This document shows, one piece after another, positions 1 to 8,711 of a stretch of 52,783 nt of DNA. The notes beneath the pieces were generated by a model. The model was not told the DNA's origin, did not search any database, and was given only the letters and a program-made list of their open reading frames with translations. Position 1 is the stretch's first letter, and every line of letters starts with the position of its first letter. Location: the NCBI RefSeq assembly GCF_017311575.1, contig NZ_JAFFQY010000009.1, positions 1 to 52,783 on the forward strand, read 5' to 3'. A program made the translations under genes and the position numbers. The DNA comes from Roseococcus thiosulfatophilus. Lineage in GTDB: Bacteria; Pseudomonadota; Alphaproteobacteria; Acetobacterales; Acetobacteraceae.

Positions 1-103
1 ACCTTACTATCTTACCATCTTACCCGTGATGGTCGCGGCGGGCGCGGTGCGCCCGTTGGCGGCCTTCACCATGCGCTCGCGCCCAAGGAAAAGTCCAGAA
101 CAA
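1..103. other. Window edge, no supported gene; short 8-bp tandem repeat
   Basis: This stretch lies downstream of the reverse-strand alcohol dehydrogenase. Positions 3-25 hold about three imperfect copies of an 8-mer, CTTACTAT, CTTACCAT and CTTACCC. A reverse-strand reading frame can be drawn through it, ending near position 8, but it is short and has no recognisable family. I assign no gene. Confidence 0.3.
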
Positions 104-1234
104 CTACCCGTTCGGCCGCAGGATCTGCCGCAGCACACGCCCCTCCGCCAGCCAGTCGAAGCCCTCGTTCATCCCCTCCAGCGTGACGAAGCCGGAGCGC
201 AACCGGTCCACCGGCAGCTTGCCGCGCCGGTAGAGGTCCAGCATCAGCGGCAGGTCGCGCTTGGGCACGCAGCTTCCCATGTAGCTGGTGCGCAGGCTGC
301 GCTCCTCGCTGACCATCGCGGCGGGGGCGACGGAGAGGCGGGCGTTCACATGGGGCAGCCCGGCCGTGATGGTCTCGCCGCCGCGCGCGGTGATGGCCAT
401 GGCGAGTTCCAGCGCGGGAATCACGCCCGCCGTCTCGATCACGGTGTCGAGCCCGCCGCGCGTCGCCTCGCGCACCGCGGCCACGCTGTCGCCATCGGCC
501 AGGAAGGCGTCGGTGGCGCCCCATTGCCGGGCCAGCGCCAGCTTCTCCGCGCTGCGGTCCACCGCCACGATGCGCGATGCCCCCGCGGCGACCGCGCCGA
601 GCAGCGCGCTCATCCCCACGCCACCCAGGCCCACCACCGCCACTTCGGCACCCGGGCGCAGCTTCGCCGTGTTGAACACCGCGCCCGCGCCGGTCATCAC
701 GGCGCAGCCGAAGATGGCGGCGTCCTCCAGCGGGATGTCCGGGTCGATCTTCACCAGGCTGTCCCGCATCACCACCGCGTATTGCGCGAAGAGCGACAGG
801 CCGGAATTGTGGTTCACCGAAGCGCCGCCGAGCCGCTTGAGACGCCGCGCGCCGGACATCAGCGTGCCCTTGGCGCGCGCGTCGAAGGAGGCCCCGCAGA
901 TATTGGGCTTGCCGCGCGCGCAGTCGCGGCACTCGCCACAGCTGGTGACGAACAGCGCCACCACATGGTCGCCGGGCTGGAGGCCCCTCACACCCGGCCC
1001 GCATTCGCGCACGATGCCCGCGCCCTCATGTCCGATGATGATGGGCAGCGGGCGCGGGCGCTGGTTCTCGATGGTGGAAAGGTCCGAATGGCAGAGGCCG
1101 GCGGCCGCGATCTCGATCAGCACCTCGCCGGGGCCGGGGGGTGCGAGTTCCACCTCCTCGATGGAAAGCGGGCGGGTCTCGGCATAGGGGCGCGGCAGCC
1201 CCTGGGCGTAGAGCACGGCGGCCTTCATGCGCAT
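104..1234 (-). CDS. Zinc-dependent alcohol dehydrogenase (MDR family)
   Basis: This 376-residue protein is a medium-chain dehydrogenase/reductase that should oxidise an alcohol or reduce an aldehyde with NAD(P). Catalytic zinc ligands are visible as Cys48 (GLCHSD) and the GHE motif at His69-Glu70. Four structural-zinc cysteines sit at 99, 102, 105 and 113. The Rossmann turn reads VGLGGVGM. The class resembles glutathione-dependent formaldehyde dehydrogenase/AdhC-type enzymes, but the substrate cannot be read from the sequence. I chose the ATG at 1234 because AGGAAGGA lies 8 bases upstream; a second ATG two codons later is possible. It is divergent from the MBL-fold hydrolase, so the two may share the roughly 80-bp promoter region. 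Confidence 0.9.
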   Translation of the reverse strand: MRMKAAVLYAQGLPRPYAETRPLSIEEVELAPPGPGEVLIEIAAAGLCHSDLSTIENQRPRPLPIIIGHEGAGIVRECGPGVRGLQPGDHVVALFVTSCGECRDCARGKPNICGASFDARAKGTLMSGARRLKRLGGASVNHNSGLSLFAQYAVVMRDSLVKIDPDIPLEDAAIFGCAVMTGAGAVFNTAKLRPGAEVAVVGLGGVGMSALLGAVAAGASRIVAVDRSAEKLALARQWGATDAFLADGDSVAAVREATRGGLDTVIETAGVIPALELAMAITARGGETITAGLPHVNARLSVAPAAMVSEERSLRTSYMGSCVPKRDLPLMLDLYRRGKLPVDRLRSGFVTLEGMNEGFDWLAEGRVLRQILRPNG

Positions 1235-1313
1235 GGCGTGTTTCCTTCCTGCCCTCAAGGCTGGACGCGCCGCGCGCCATTGTCCAGCATCGCCAGCCAG
1301 GGAGAACGCGCCA

Positions 1314-2075
1314 ATGACCTGGGACCTCTACGCCATCCGCTACGCCACCAATCCGCGGCGGCTGGCGCGCGACAATTTCATCGCGGCCAGCGGTGATCCG
1401 CATGACGCCGCCATGCCGATGGATTTCTTCATCTGGTGCGCGGTGAAGGAGGGGCGCGCGGTGGTGGTGGACAGTGGTGCCGACGCCGCCACCTGCGCCG
1501 CGCGCGGCAACGACTTTCTGCGCTGCCCGGCCGAGAGCCTCGCCGCCATCGGCGTGGACGCGACGCGCGTGGAGGATGTGGTGTCCACCCACCTGCATTG
1601 GGACCACGCCGGCAATTTCGGAAAATTCCCGCGCGCGCGCTTCCACGCCCAGCCCTGCGAGATCGCGCACGCCACCGGCCCCTGCATGTGCCAGCCCTTC
1701 CTGCGCCGCGCCTATGATGTGGAGCATGTGGTGGGCTTCGTCCGCCTGCTCTACGCCGACCGCGTGGCCTTCCACGGGCAGGAGGGCGAGGTGGCGCCCG
1801 GCATCACCGTCCGCCAGGTGGGCGGGCATGCGCCGGGGCTGCAGGTGGTGCGGGTGCACACGAGGAAGGGCTGGGTGGTGCTGGCGTCCGACGCCATGCA
1901 TTTCGCGGCCAATGCGCGCACCGGCAATCCCTTCCCGGTGGTGGTGAATGTGAAGGACTATCTGGACGCGCTGGCCCTGCTGCCGAAGCTGGGGGACCAC
2001 GTCATTCCGGGCCATGACCCGGAGGTGATGGCGCGGCACGAGGAGGTCGCGCCGGGGATCGTCAGGCTGGCATGA
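1314..2075 (+). CDS. MBL-fold hydrolase, N-acyl homoserine lactonase-like
   Basis: This 253-residue metallo-beta-lactamase-fold protein has the metal motif HLHWDHAG beginning at His93, which supplies the HxHxDH ligands. Further ligands are present in the GGHAPG, LASDAMH and IPGHDP segments. The overall form fits the AttM/AiiA-like lactonase group, which opens lactones such as acyl-homoserine lactones. Related family members hydrolyse other esters or lactones, so the substrate is inferred only. The start at 1314 follows AGGGAGAA by about 7 bases; earlier in-frame ATGs lack a ribosome site. The 3' end overlaps the convergent ABC ATPase gene by 14 bp. Confidence 0.85.
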   Translation: MTWDLYAIRYATNPRRLARDNFIAASGDPHDAAMPMDFFIWCAVKEGRAVVVDSGADAATCAARGNDFLRCPAESLAAIGVDATRVEDVVSTHLHWDHAGNFGKFPRARFHAQPCEIAHATGPCMCQPFLRRAYDVEHVVGFVRLLYADRVAFHGQEGEVAPGITVRQVGGHAPGLQVVRVHTRKGWVVLASDAMHFAANARTGNPFPVVVNVKDYLDALALLPKLGDHVIPGHDPEVMARHEEVAPGIVRLA

Positions 2076-2733
2076 GCCGCCCGTCGCGCATCGTCAGGAT
2101 GCGGTCGGCCAGGTCCAGCACGCGGTTGTCATGCGTCACCATCAGCGTGGTGGTGCCGCGCGCCTGGCCCAGCCGCTTCAGCAGCGCCACCACGGCCAGG
2201 CCGTTCTCGGCGTCCAGCGCGGCGGTGGGTTCGTCGGCGAAGATGATCTCGGGGCTGCCGGCCAGCGCGCGGGCCACCGCCACGCGCTGCTTCTGCCCGC
2301 CGGAGAGCCGCGCCGGGTGATAATGCAGCCGGTCCTCCAGCCCCACCAGCGACAGGGCACGTGCGGCGGCGGGCTCGGCCTGCGGCACCGCGCCATGCAC
2401 GTCGAGGGCGAGGCGCACATTCTGCACCGCCGTCAGGCTCTCATGCAGGTTGTGCGCCTGGAAGATGAAGCCCATGCGCCGCCGCGCCTCGGCCAGCGCC
2501 GTGGCGGAGGCGCCGGCCATCTCCCGCCCCAGCACCCGCACCGAGCCGGCCTGCACCGATCGCAGCCCGCCCAGCAGCGTCAGCAGCGTGGTTTTGCCGG
2601 AGCCGGAGGCGCCCATCAGCACCACCAGCGCCCCGCGCGCGATGTCGAGGTCGAGGCCGAACAGCACCTGGCGCCGCGCCTCGCCCTCGCCGAAATGGTG
2701 GTCCAGGCCGCGCACCGTGATGGCGGGTTCCAT
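2062..2733 (-). CDS. ABC transporter ATP-binding protein, DevA/MacB-like
   Basis: This 223-residue ATPase powers the exporter encoded by the two genes upstream of it on the reverse strand. It shows Walker A (GASGSGKTT), the signature LSGGQKQR, Walker B (IIFADEPTA) and the switch histidine (MVTHD). Size and motifs match the LolD/MacB/DevA subfamily, which work with permeases and periplasmic fusion proteins rather than importers. Its ATG shares one base with the permease stop codon (TGATG at 2731-2735), so translation is probably coupled. It is the last gene of the three-gene operon. Confidence 0.92.
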   Translation of the reverse strand: MEPAITVRGLDHHFGEGEARRQVLFGLDLDIARGALVVLMGASGSGKTTLLTLLGGLRSVQAGSVRVLGREMAGASATALAEARRRMGFIFQAHNLHESLTAVQNVRLALDVHGAVPQAEPAAARALSLVGLEDRLHYHPARLSGGQKQRVAVARALAGSPEIIFADEPTAALDAENGLAVVALLKRLGQARGTTTLMVTHDNRVLDLADRILTMRDGRLMPA

Positions 2734-3902
2734 CAGAACAGCTCGGCCGGGTCGGCGCGGGCGAGGCGCCGCGTGGCCAGCGCGCCCGACGCCACGCACA
2801 TCACCACCGTGCCGAGGAAAACGCCCAGCAGTCGTTCGGGCGGCATCAGCACGTCGATGCCCGTCACCGCCGTCAGCAGCGCATAGAGCCCGTAGGCCAT
2901 GAGGCTGCCGGGGATGAAGCCCAGGCTCGCCAGCACCACCGCCTGCTCCATGATGATGCCGAGGAAGAAGCCCTGCCGGTAGCCCATCGCCTTCATGGTC
3001 GCGTATTCGCGCAGGTGGTCCGCCACGTCCGAGGACAGCACCTGGTAGACGATGATGATGCCCACCAGCGCGCCCATCAGCACGCCCATGCCGAAGATGA
3101 TGCCGACCGGGCGCTGGGTTGTCTGGAAGGCCTGGTCGCGCGCCAGGGCCGTGGCGATGGGCCGGGCCACCGCGTCGAGGCCGGGCAGCGCCGCGTTGAT
3201 CCGCGCGGCCAGCGCCGCCACGTCCTGCCCAGGTGTGGCCCGCACCAGGATGATGTTCGGCGCGCGGAGCGAGCGGTTGGGGAAGAGGCTGACCAGGCTC
3301 TGGTCCGACATCACCAGCCAGCCATCGCCGCTGAAGCTGCCGCCGATGGTGAAGCTGCCGTGCAGCGTCAGCGTGCGCCCCTGGAATTCGAAGCGCTGCG
3401 GCGTGCCGGCATCGAGCGCGTCGAAGATCTCGGGCGGCACGTTTCGCGTGGCGCGGTCAATGAAGGCGGCGCCGGGCAGGGTCAGCACATCCCGCCGCCC
3501 CTTCAGCGCCCGCAGCGAGGGCAGGCGCGGGTCCACCCCCATCACATCGAGCGAGCGCGCGGAACCATCGGCCGAGCGCCATTCCAGCTTGCCCATGAGG
3601 ACCGGCGCGGCGGCGGCGACGCCGGGCACCGCGAGCGCATCCAGCATGCGCTGGCGCGGCAGGGGGCTGCCATCGGTCAGGGTGTTCGCGTCGGGCGCCT
3701 GGATCAGGATGTCGGCGTCCAGCGCGGCATAGGGAAGGCCGACGGTGCTGGTCAGCGCGCCCATGAAGCCCAGCTGCATGAAGACCAGCAGGTTGGCGAA
3801 GCCCACGCCCAGGATGGCGGCGAGGAAGCGGCCGCGCCGGTGCGTGAGCTGCAGCCAGCCGATGGGCAGCCGCCCCAGCAGCCGGGTGGCCAGCGCGATC
3901 AC
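2733..3902 (-). CDS. ABC transporter permease, DevC-like (FtsX/MacB fold)
   Basis: This 389-residue inner-membrane permease has one N-terminal transmembrane helix just after THRRGRFLAAILGVG, a large periplasmic domain (roughly residues 45-260), and three C-terminal helices (about 265-385). That is the MacB/FtsX-type topology. The start of the periplasmic part (FMQLGFMGAL) matches the DevC family of glycolipid or heterocyst exporter permeases. The start codon is GTG at 3902, overlapping the stop of the fusion-protein gene as GTGA. With the neighbouring fusion protein and ATPase it should form a tripartite exporter; the cargo is unknown. Confidence 0.9.
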   Translation of the reverse strand: MIALATRLLGRLPIGWLQLTHRRGRFLAAILGVGFANLLVFMQLGFMGALTSTVGLPYAALDADILIQAPDANTLTDGSPLPRQRMLDALAVPGVAAAAPVLMGKLEWRSADGSARSLDVMGVDPRLPSLRALKGRRDVLTLPGAAFIDRATRNVPPEIFDALDAGTPQRFEFQGRTLTLHGSFTIGGSFSGDGWLVMSDQSLVSLFPNRSLRAPNIILVRATPGQDVAALAARINAALPGLDAVARPIATALARDQAFQTTQRPVGIIFGMGVLMGALVGIIIVYQVLSSDVADHLREYATMKAMGYRQGFFLGIIMEQAVVLASLGFIPGSLMAYGLYALLTAVTGIDVLMPPERLLGVFLGTVVMCVASGALATRRLARADPAELF

Positions 3903-5017
3903 GGCGTGATCCGCGCCGTGACCTGGAGGTTGACCAGCGCCGCCGCGCGCCTGGCCGCCTCGCCCTCCAAGGCCACCACGGCGCGCACCACGCGCGCATC
4001 GGTGGCGGCGGCCGGGCTCGGGTCGGTCAGGGTCTGGCGCTGCACCTCGCGGCCGAGATGGGCCAGCGTGCCGTGCAGCGGCGCCTCCAGCGCGGGAGAG
4101 ACCAGCGTGACCGGCGCGCCGGCGCGCAGCCGCGCCACGCGGTCCTCATGCACCTCGATCTCCGCGATCATGTCGTCGAGGCGCGCGAAGGTCATCAGCC
4201 CGGCATTGCCAGGGCGTTCGCCGGGGCGGGCGTGCAGGGTCAGCACCGTGCCCGCGCTGGGGGCGCGGATGGTGGCGCGGGCCAGGTCGGCCGCGGCGCG
4301 GTCGCGCTCGGCGGCGGCGGCGTCGAGGTTGCGGCGGGCCAGCAGGATGTCCGGCTGGGTGTCGGGGCTGCCGGCGTGGCGGGCCAGGGCGGCGCGGGCG
4401 CGGGCGGCGTCCTGCTCGGCCTGGGCATGGGCGAGGCGCCGCTGGTCCAGCGTCTGGGCGGGGGTGGCGCCGCGCGCGGCCAGGGCCTCGGCGCGCTCCA
4501 GGTCGCGGCGCAGCACGGGGAGGGAGGCCTCGGCGCGGGCGAGCGCGGCCTCCGCCTCGGCCAGGCTGGTGGCGACGGCGAGCATGGTCTGGGCGAGGGC
4601 CGCCTCGCGCTGGGCCCGCTGCGCCTCGGCGGCGGCCAGGGCGGCGGCGAGGGCGGGCGCGCTGTCGAGGGTGGCGAGAATGGCGCCCTCCTCCACCGTG
4701 TCGCCCTCGCGCACCCGAAGCTCCGCCAGCCGCGCATCACCACCGCCGAAGGGGGGCGCGATGGTGATGACGCGGCTGCGCGGCACCAGCCTGCCCATGG
4801 CGAGCACGGGGGCTGGGCCCCCCTCCGCGGAGCGGAACTGGTGTGTTTCCGCAGCGGGGGCTGCGGGCGGCAGGGCGATGCGTGGCCATGCCATGACGGC
4901 CACGGCGCCCACGGCCAGCGCCGCGAGCAGCCCGCCGAGCCAGCCGAGGCGGCGGCGCGCGGGGGGGCGCGCCACCTCCATCGGCAAGGCGCCGTCACGG
5001 GTGGTATCGAGGGCCAC
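3899..5017 (-). CDS. Periplasmic membrane fusion protein, HlyD/DevB family
   Basis: This 372-residue adaptor has a short cytoplasmic N-terminus, one transmembrane segment at about residues 25-45 (LGWLGGLLAALAVGAVAVMAW), then a barrel-sandwich (lipoyl) half, a long Ala/Arg/Glu-rich coiled-coil hairpin at about 110-235, and the second lipoyl half (TIRAPSAGTVL). It should link the DevC-like permease to an outer-membrane channel such as TolC, which is not in this window. The start is taken as GTG at 5017, with AGGAA about 8 bases upstream. It is the first gene of the exporter operon and is divergent from a tetR gene. Confidence 0.88.
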   Translation of the reverse strand: MALDTTRDGALPMEVARPPARRRLGWLGGLLAALAVGAVAVMAWPRIALPPAAPAAETHQFRSAEGGPAPVLAMGRLVPRSRVITIAPPFGGGDARLAELRVREGDTVEEGAILATLDSAPALAAALAAAEAQRAQREAALAQTMLAVATSLAEAEAALARAEASLPVLRRDLERAEALAARGATPAQTLDQRRLAHAQAEQDAARARAALARHAGSPDTQPDILLARRNLDAAAAERDRAAADLARATIRAPSAGTVLTLHARPGERPGNAGLMTFARLDDMIAEIEVHEDRVARLRAGAPVTLVSPALEAPLHGTLAHLGREVQRQTLTDPSPAAATDARVVRAVVALEGEAARRAAALVNLQVTARITP

Positions 5018-5035
5018 GCACCATGTTCCTTTGCG

Positions 5036-5057
5036 ATATTGACCCTTTGGTCATTAT
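5036..5057. promoter_or_regulatory. Palindromic operator between exporter operon and tetR
   Basis: The core TGACC-CTTT-GGTCA (5040-5053) is a perfect inverted repeat. One mismatched base on each side is followed by a further 3-bp symmetric pairing (ATA and TAT), giving a 22-bp near-palindrome. It lies in the 68-bp gap between the divergent exporter operon and the tetR gene, where such repressors normally bind. I infer that the neighbouring TetR protein binds here and controls both directions. Confidence 0.7.
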
Positions 5058-5085
5058 CATGGTGCGTGCGTGAGGGGAAGCAGTA

Positions 5086-5796
5086 ATGACCGATAGGTCA
5101 GCAAAGCCGCGCCGCCGGCGGAAGGAGGCGCGGCCGGGTGAAATCCTGGAGGCGGGCCTCGCCGAGTTCACCGAGCGTGGCTTCGGCCCGGCGCGGATGG
5201 AGGACATCGCGCGCCGCGCCGGCGTCGCGAAGGGCACGGTGTTCCGCTATTTCCCGACGAAGGAGGCGCTGTTCGAGGCCGCGGTGCAGTCGCGCCTCGC
5301 GCCCGTGCTGGCCGGCGCCCAGGCCGCGCTGGCCGACCCGCCCGGGACCGCCACCGAAATGCTCCGCGCCCTCATCGTGGACGCGCATCGCGGCGTGATG
5401 GACAGCGACATGCCGCAGATCATGCGCATGGTGCTGACCGAGGGGCCGCGCTTTCCGCAGCTGCTGGAGGCCTATCACCGCCTGTCCATGGCGCGCGGCC
5501 AGGAGGTGATCCAGCGGGTGCTGGCGCGCGGCGTGGCGGCGGGCGAGTTCCGGGACAGCGCCCTGCTGCGGGCGCCCATGCTGATCATGGCGCCCGCGCT
5601 GATGGCCGCGATGTGGCGGCTGAACTTCGAGCGCCTGAACCCCGTGCCCCGCGAGGCCCTGCTGGAGGGCCACCTGGAGATGGTGTTCGGCGCGCTGGCC
5701 TCCGATGGGAGGCGCGGCGAACCCGCCGTCAGCCCACCGGGTTCACCAGCTCCCCGATCCCCTCGACCGCGATCTTCACCACGTCGCCGGTCTTGA
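5086..5796 (+). CDS. TetR-family transcriptional regulator
   Basis: This 236-residue protein has an N-terminal TetR helix-turn-helix (about residues 18-65; motif MEDIARRAGVAKGTVFRYF) followed by a helical ligand domain with a C-terminal extension like CerR/AcrR-type exporter regulators. It starts with ATG after GAGGGGAAG. It is transcribed away from the DevBCA-like operon with a palindrome between them, so it probably represses that exporter until a ligand binds. The last 25 or so residues are Pro/Arg/Ser-rich and lie on the strand opposite the end of the fumarylacetoacetate hydrolase gene (68-bp overlap), which suggests the natural tail has been extended by read-through. Confidence 0.9.
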   Translation: MTDRSAKPRRRRKEARPGEILEAGLAEFTERGFGPARMEDIARRAGVAKGTVFRYFPTKEALFEAAVQSRLAPVLAGAQAALADPPGTATEMLRALIVDAHRGVMDSDMPQIMRMVLTEGPRFPQLLEAYHRLSMARGQEVIQRVLARGVAAGEFRDSALLRAPMLIMAPALMAAMWRLNFERLNPVPREALLEGHLEMVFGALASDGRRGEPAVSPPGSPAPRSPRPRSSPRRRS

Positions 5797-6625
5797 GCAC
5801 CTGCGGCGGGTCCATGGCATAGCCCACGCCTTCGGGCGTGCCGGTCATGATCAGGTCGCCGGGGCGCAGCGTGAAGCCGAGCGAGAGGTGGTGCATGATC
5901 TGCCCCACGTCGAAGATCATCTTGCTGGTGCGCGAGGATTGCCGCTGCTCGTCGTTCACCCAGAGCTGGATGGCGATGTCGGAGGCGTCCAGCTCATCGG
6001 CGGGGATGATCCAGGGGCCCATGGGGCAGGAGCCGTCGAGCGACTTGCCCTTGAACCACTGCCCATAGCGGCGCTGCAGGTCGCGCCCCGTCACGTCGTT
6101 GGCGATCGTCCAGCCGAAGATGTGCTTCAGCGCGTCCTCGGGCGCGATGTTGGTGCCGGCGGTGCCGACGACGATGGTCAGCTCCGCCTCATAGTCCAGC
6201 CACTTGGTCACGCCGGTGGCGCCATGGTCCGGGATGGTGGCGCCATGGGCGATGACCGTGTCCGGCGCCTTGGTGAAGAATTGCGGGAACTTCGGCAATT
6301 CGCTGTTGGTGATGCCGCGGGTCCGGTCGCCCTCGGCCACATGGTCCATGTAGTTGCGGCCCACGCAGAAGACGTTGCGCGCCGGGCGCGGGATGGGCGC
6401 GCAAAGCGCCACCTCGGACAGCGGCAGCCGGGCGGTGGCCACGGGGTTGGCCATGGCGGCGCGGATGGCGGCCAGCGCCTCGGCCCCGCCCTCGATCACC
6501 TGCGTCATCTCGGCATAGGGCAGGCCGGCGGCGGCGAAATCCAGCACCTCGCCGTCATTGAGCAGGGCGCCGGCACGGGCGGGGCCACCACCATGCGGGG
6601 CAAAGGTGACGAGACGAAGCGCCAT
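5729..6625 (-). CDS. Fumarylacetoacetate hydrolase family protein
   Basis: This 298-residue protein belongs to the FAH superfamily, which cleaves C-C bonds or isomerises/decarboxylates oxo-acids in aromatic catabolism. It carries the family motifs FCVGRNYMDHVAE, the metal-binding DYEAELTIVVG, and the C-terminal GDLIMTGTPEGVGYAM. Length and motif order fit the ureidoglycolate lyase / 2-hydroxyhepta-2,4-diene-1,7-dioate isomerase-like group; the substrate is not determined. The ATG at 6625 has AGGA 7 bases upstream, and the 16 extra residues possible from an earlier start do not look like the family. No other aromatic-degradation gene is adjacent. Confidence 0.88.
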   Translation of the reverse strand: MALRLVTFAPHGGGPARAGALLNDGEVLDFAAAGLPYAEMTQVIEGGAEALAAIRAAMANPVATARLPLSEVALCAPIPRPARNVFCVGRNYMDHVAEGDRTRGITNSELPKFPQFFTKAPDTVIAHGATIPDHGATGVTKWLDYEAELTIVVGTAGTNIAPEDALKHIFGWTIANDVTGRDLQRRYGQWFKGKSLDGSCPMGPWIIPADELDASDIAIQLWVNDEQRQSSRTSKMIFDVGQIMHHLSLGFTLRPGDLIMTGTPEGVGYAMDPPQVLKTGDVVKIAVEGIGELVNPVG

Positions 6626-6771
6626 GTCGTGATCCTTCCGGAAGGGTTTCCTGATTAGGGGCGTGCGCGGCACGGCTTGGCAAGCCGGGGGTCTTCACCG
6701 ATTGGCAAGGCGGGTGCGGGCAAGAACGGCTGCTGGCGCCCCCGCGCCCCGCTGGAGGTTCCACACCCCCC

Positions 6772-7836
6772 ATGATCCCGTGCTTCCTGGCCAAGCGGCG
6801 CGCGGTCCTGGCCGCGGGCCCGCTGTTGCTGGCGGCCCGCCCCGCCGTGGCCAGCCCGGAGGACGCGCTGCGCCGCCAATGGGCCCGCTTCCGCGACCAG
6901 TTCATGGCGCCGGAAGGGCGCGTGGTGGACACGGGCAATGGCGGCATCTCCCACTCGGAGGGGCAGGGCTGGGCCATGCTGTGCGCCGTCCGCGCCGATG
7001 ACCCCATCAGCTTCCACCGCCTGCATGGCTGGACGATGCGCGTGCTGAAGCGGCCGCAGGATGAGCTGTTCTCCTGGCGCTACGCCCCCCATGCCGCCAC
7101 GCCGGTGGGTGATGCCAACAACGCGACCGACGGCGACCTGTTCATCGCCTGGGCGCTGCTGGAGGCCGGCGTCCGCTGGGGCGATGCGGGGCATGCGGCA
7201 CAGGGCGCCGCGCTGGCGCGCGACATCCTGCGGCGCCTGGTCCGGATGGTGGGGGGGCACCTGGTGCTGATGCCCGGGCTGCGCGGCTTCGAGCACCAGG
7301 CGCATGTCGTGCTGAACCCATCCTACTATGCCTTCCCGGCCATCCGCGCCCTGGCCGCCGCGGTGCCGGACCCCGCCTGGCTGCGGCTCGCGGCGGATGG
7401 GCTCAGCCTGCTGCGCCGGGCACGCTTCGGCCGCTGGGGCCTGCCGCCCGACTGGCTGAAGCTGATGCGCGACAATGCGCGGCTCCGGCCCGCCTCCGGC
7501 TGGCCGCCCCGCTTTTCCTATGACGCGGTGCGGGTGCCGCTCTACTTCGCCTGGGTGGGGCTGACCGAGGAACCCGCGCTGACCGCCGCCGCGCGCTTCT
7601 GGTCCGACCGGGCGCACCGCCATCTTCCCGCCTGGGTGGACCTGACCAATGATGTTGTATCGCCCTATGCGGCCTCGCCCGGCATCGCGGCGGTGGCGCA
7701 ACTGATCCGCGCGCTGCGATCATCGGCGGCAATCCAAGATTGTATTCATCAAGAGGAAAGCGCGGCGGTGGATTATTACTCCGCGTCACTGTCCCTGCTG
7801 GTTGCATTAGCTGCAAGGGATTCGGGTCTGTGCTGA
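6772..7836 (+). CDS. bcsZ: Secreted endo-1,4-beta-glucanase, GH8 (cellulose operon)
   Basis: This 354-residue GH8 cellulase has an N-terminal export signal with a twin arginine (AKRRAVLAAGP...) ending near AVAS. The catalytic acid is Glu63 in SEGQGWAM and the likely base is Asp120 in NATDGDLF. Known role: BcsZ/CMCax trims glucan chains during cellulose secretion and affects fibre assembly. It opens the cellulose locus, 100 bp before the next gene. The C-terminal 35 residues or so are encoded in clearly less GC-rich DNA and include two cysteines. The ribosome site GGAGG lies 13 bases before ATG, a rather long gap. Confidence 0.92.
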   Translation: MIPCFLAKRRAVLAAGPLLLAARPAVASPEDALRRQWARFRDQFMAPEGRVVDTGNGGISHSEGQGWAMLCAVRADDPISFHRLHGWTMRVLKRPQDELFSWRYAPHAATPVGDANNATDGDLFIAWALLEAGVRWGDAGHAAQGAALARDILRRLVRMVGGHLVLMPGLRGFEHQAHVVLNPSYYAFPAIRALAAAVPDPAWLRLAADGLSLLRRARFGRWGLPPDWLKLMRDNARLRPASGWPPRFSYDAVRVPLYFAWVGLTEEPALTAAARFWSDRAHRHLPAWVDLTNDVVSPYAASPGIAAVAQLIRALRSSAAIQDCIHQEESAAVDYYSASLSLLVALAARDSGLC

Positions 7837-7936
7837 TCCAAAGTCAACATTTTTGTGCAAAGATGACGAAAATTGCTGTTTCCCCCTGTCCGTTTCCCGT
7901 CCATGTTAGACGCGCACGGAAGGTTCGAAAGTCAGC
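7837..7936. promoter_or_regulatory. AT-richer leader before the bcs accessory gene
   Basis: This 100-bp gap is much richer in A and T than its surroundings and contains pyrimidine runs (TTTCCCCCTGTCC). It probably holds a promoter for the main bcs operon. I could not fix a convincing -35/-10 pair or a terminator for bcsZ. Confidence 0.3.
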
Positions 7937-8698
7937 ATGGCCATGGAGAATGATGTCGCTCGCATTCGCGCGGCCCTGAATACCCCTGGGCTGAAGTATC
8001 GCAGCTTCGGCAACCAGCCCGTGCGCGGGGAGTCCGAGGCCCCGCTCCCCGCCGAGACCATGCCCGCCCCGGAGGCGGAAAAGCCGCAGGACGCCGCGCC
8101 CGGGCCGCGTCCCGCCATGGGGCCCTTCGGGCCGCTCGGCGCGGGGACCGGTCCGTTCGGGCCGCTTGCTTCCCCCGCCGCGCCGCCGGCGCCCGCGCCC
8201 GACGAGCCCGCTCCGCCCGCCGTGGTGGAGATGGCCGCCGCCCCCGCCCCTTCGGAACCCATGATTGACTGGGCCGCCCTGGCCGCGGCCGCGGCCGAGC
8301 CGGAGCCCGCGCCGGCACCCGCGCCGCCGCCGCCGCTGCTGGACCTCGCGCCCGCCGAGCCTCCGCCCCCGCCGTCACCCTCGGTCCAGGTCATGGCCCC
8401 GGCGCCCCGCCCCACGCCGGTCCCGGCGCCCGCGCCGAGCGGCAGCGGCTTCTCCCTTCTGGATGCGCTCTCGGGGCCGGACATCGCCGCCCCCGCGCCT
8501 TCCGCGGCCCCGCGCAGCACGCTGGCCCTGTTGCGCGGCGCCGTGGCGGCCGAGGACGCGCCCCCGCCCCCGCCGCCGCCCGAACCCTTGCCCGCGGCCG
8601 AGGTCACGACGCCGCTCGCGGAGGTGATGCGCATGATAGCCGAAGGCCTCGCCGCACGGCAGGATGCGCGTGCCGCCAAGGCGCCCCCCGCACGCTAG
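7937..8698 (+). CDS. Proline/alanine-rich cellulose accessory protein (BcsO/BcsP-like)
   Basis: This 253-residue protein is mostly low complexity, rich in Pro, Ala and Glu. Only two short parts look structured: the N-terminus (DVARIRAALNTPGLKYRSF) and the C-terminus (about 165-250, with FSLLDALSGPD and an amphipathic helix at LAEVMRMIAEGLAARQ). There is no signal peptide, so it is cytoplasmic. Its place directly before bcsQ, its disordered nature, and the N-terminal D-x-x-x-(I/L)...P motif recall the BcsO/BcsP/BcsR accessory proteins that assist BcsQ or position the synthase. The identification rests on context. ATGs at 7937 and 7943 are both possible starts. Confidence 0.6.
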   Translation: MAMENDVARIRAALNTPGLKYRSFGNQPVRGESEAPLPAETMPAPEAEKPQDAAPGPRPAMGPFGPLGAGTGPFGPLASPAAPPAPAPDEPAPPAVVEMAAAPAPSEPMIDWAALAAAAAEPEPAPAPAPPPPLLDLAPAEPPPPPSPSVQVMAPAPRPTPVPAPAPSGSGFSLLDALSGPDIAAPAPSAAPRSTLALLRGAVAAEDAPPPPPPPEPLPAAEVTTPLAEVMRMIAEGLAARQDARAAKAPPAR

Positions 8699-8711
8699 TC
8701 CCGGAGCCTCC

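Noticed and set aside
26-1396. Long forward frame of 456 residues opposite the alcohol dehydrogenase
   Set aside because: Its product is His/Ala/Arg-rich low complexity with no motif; the reverse strand encodes a complete dehydrogenase.
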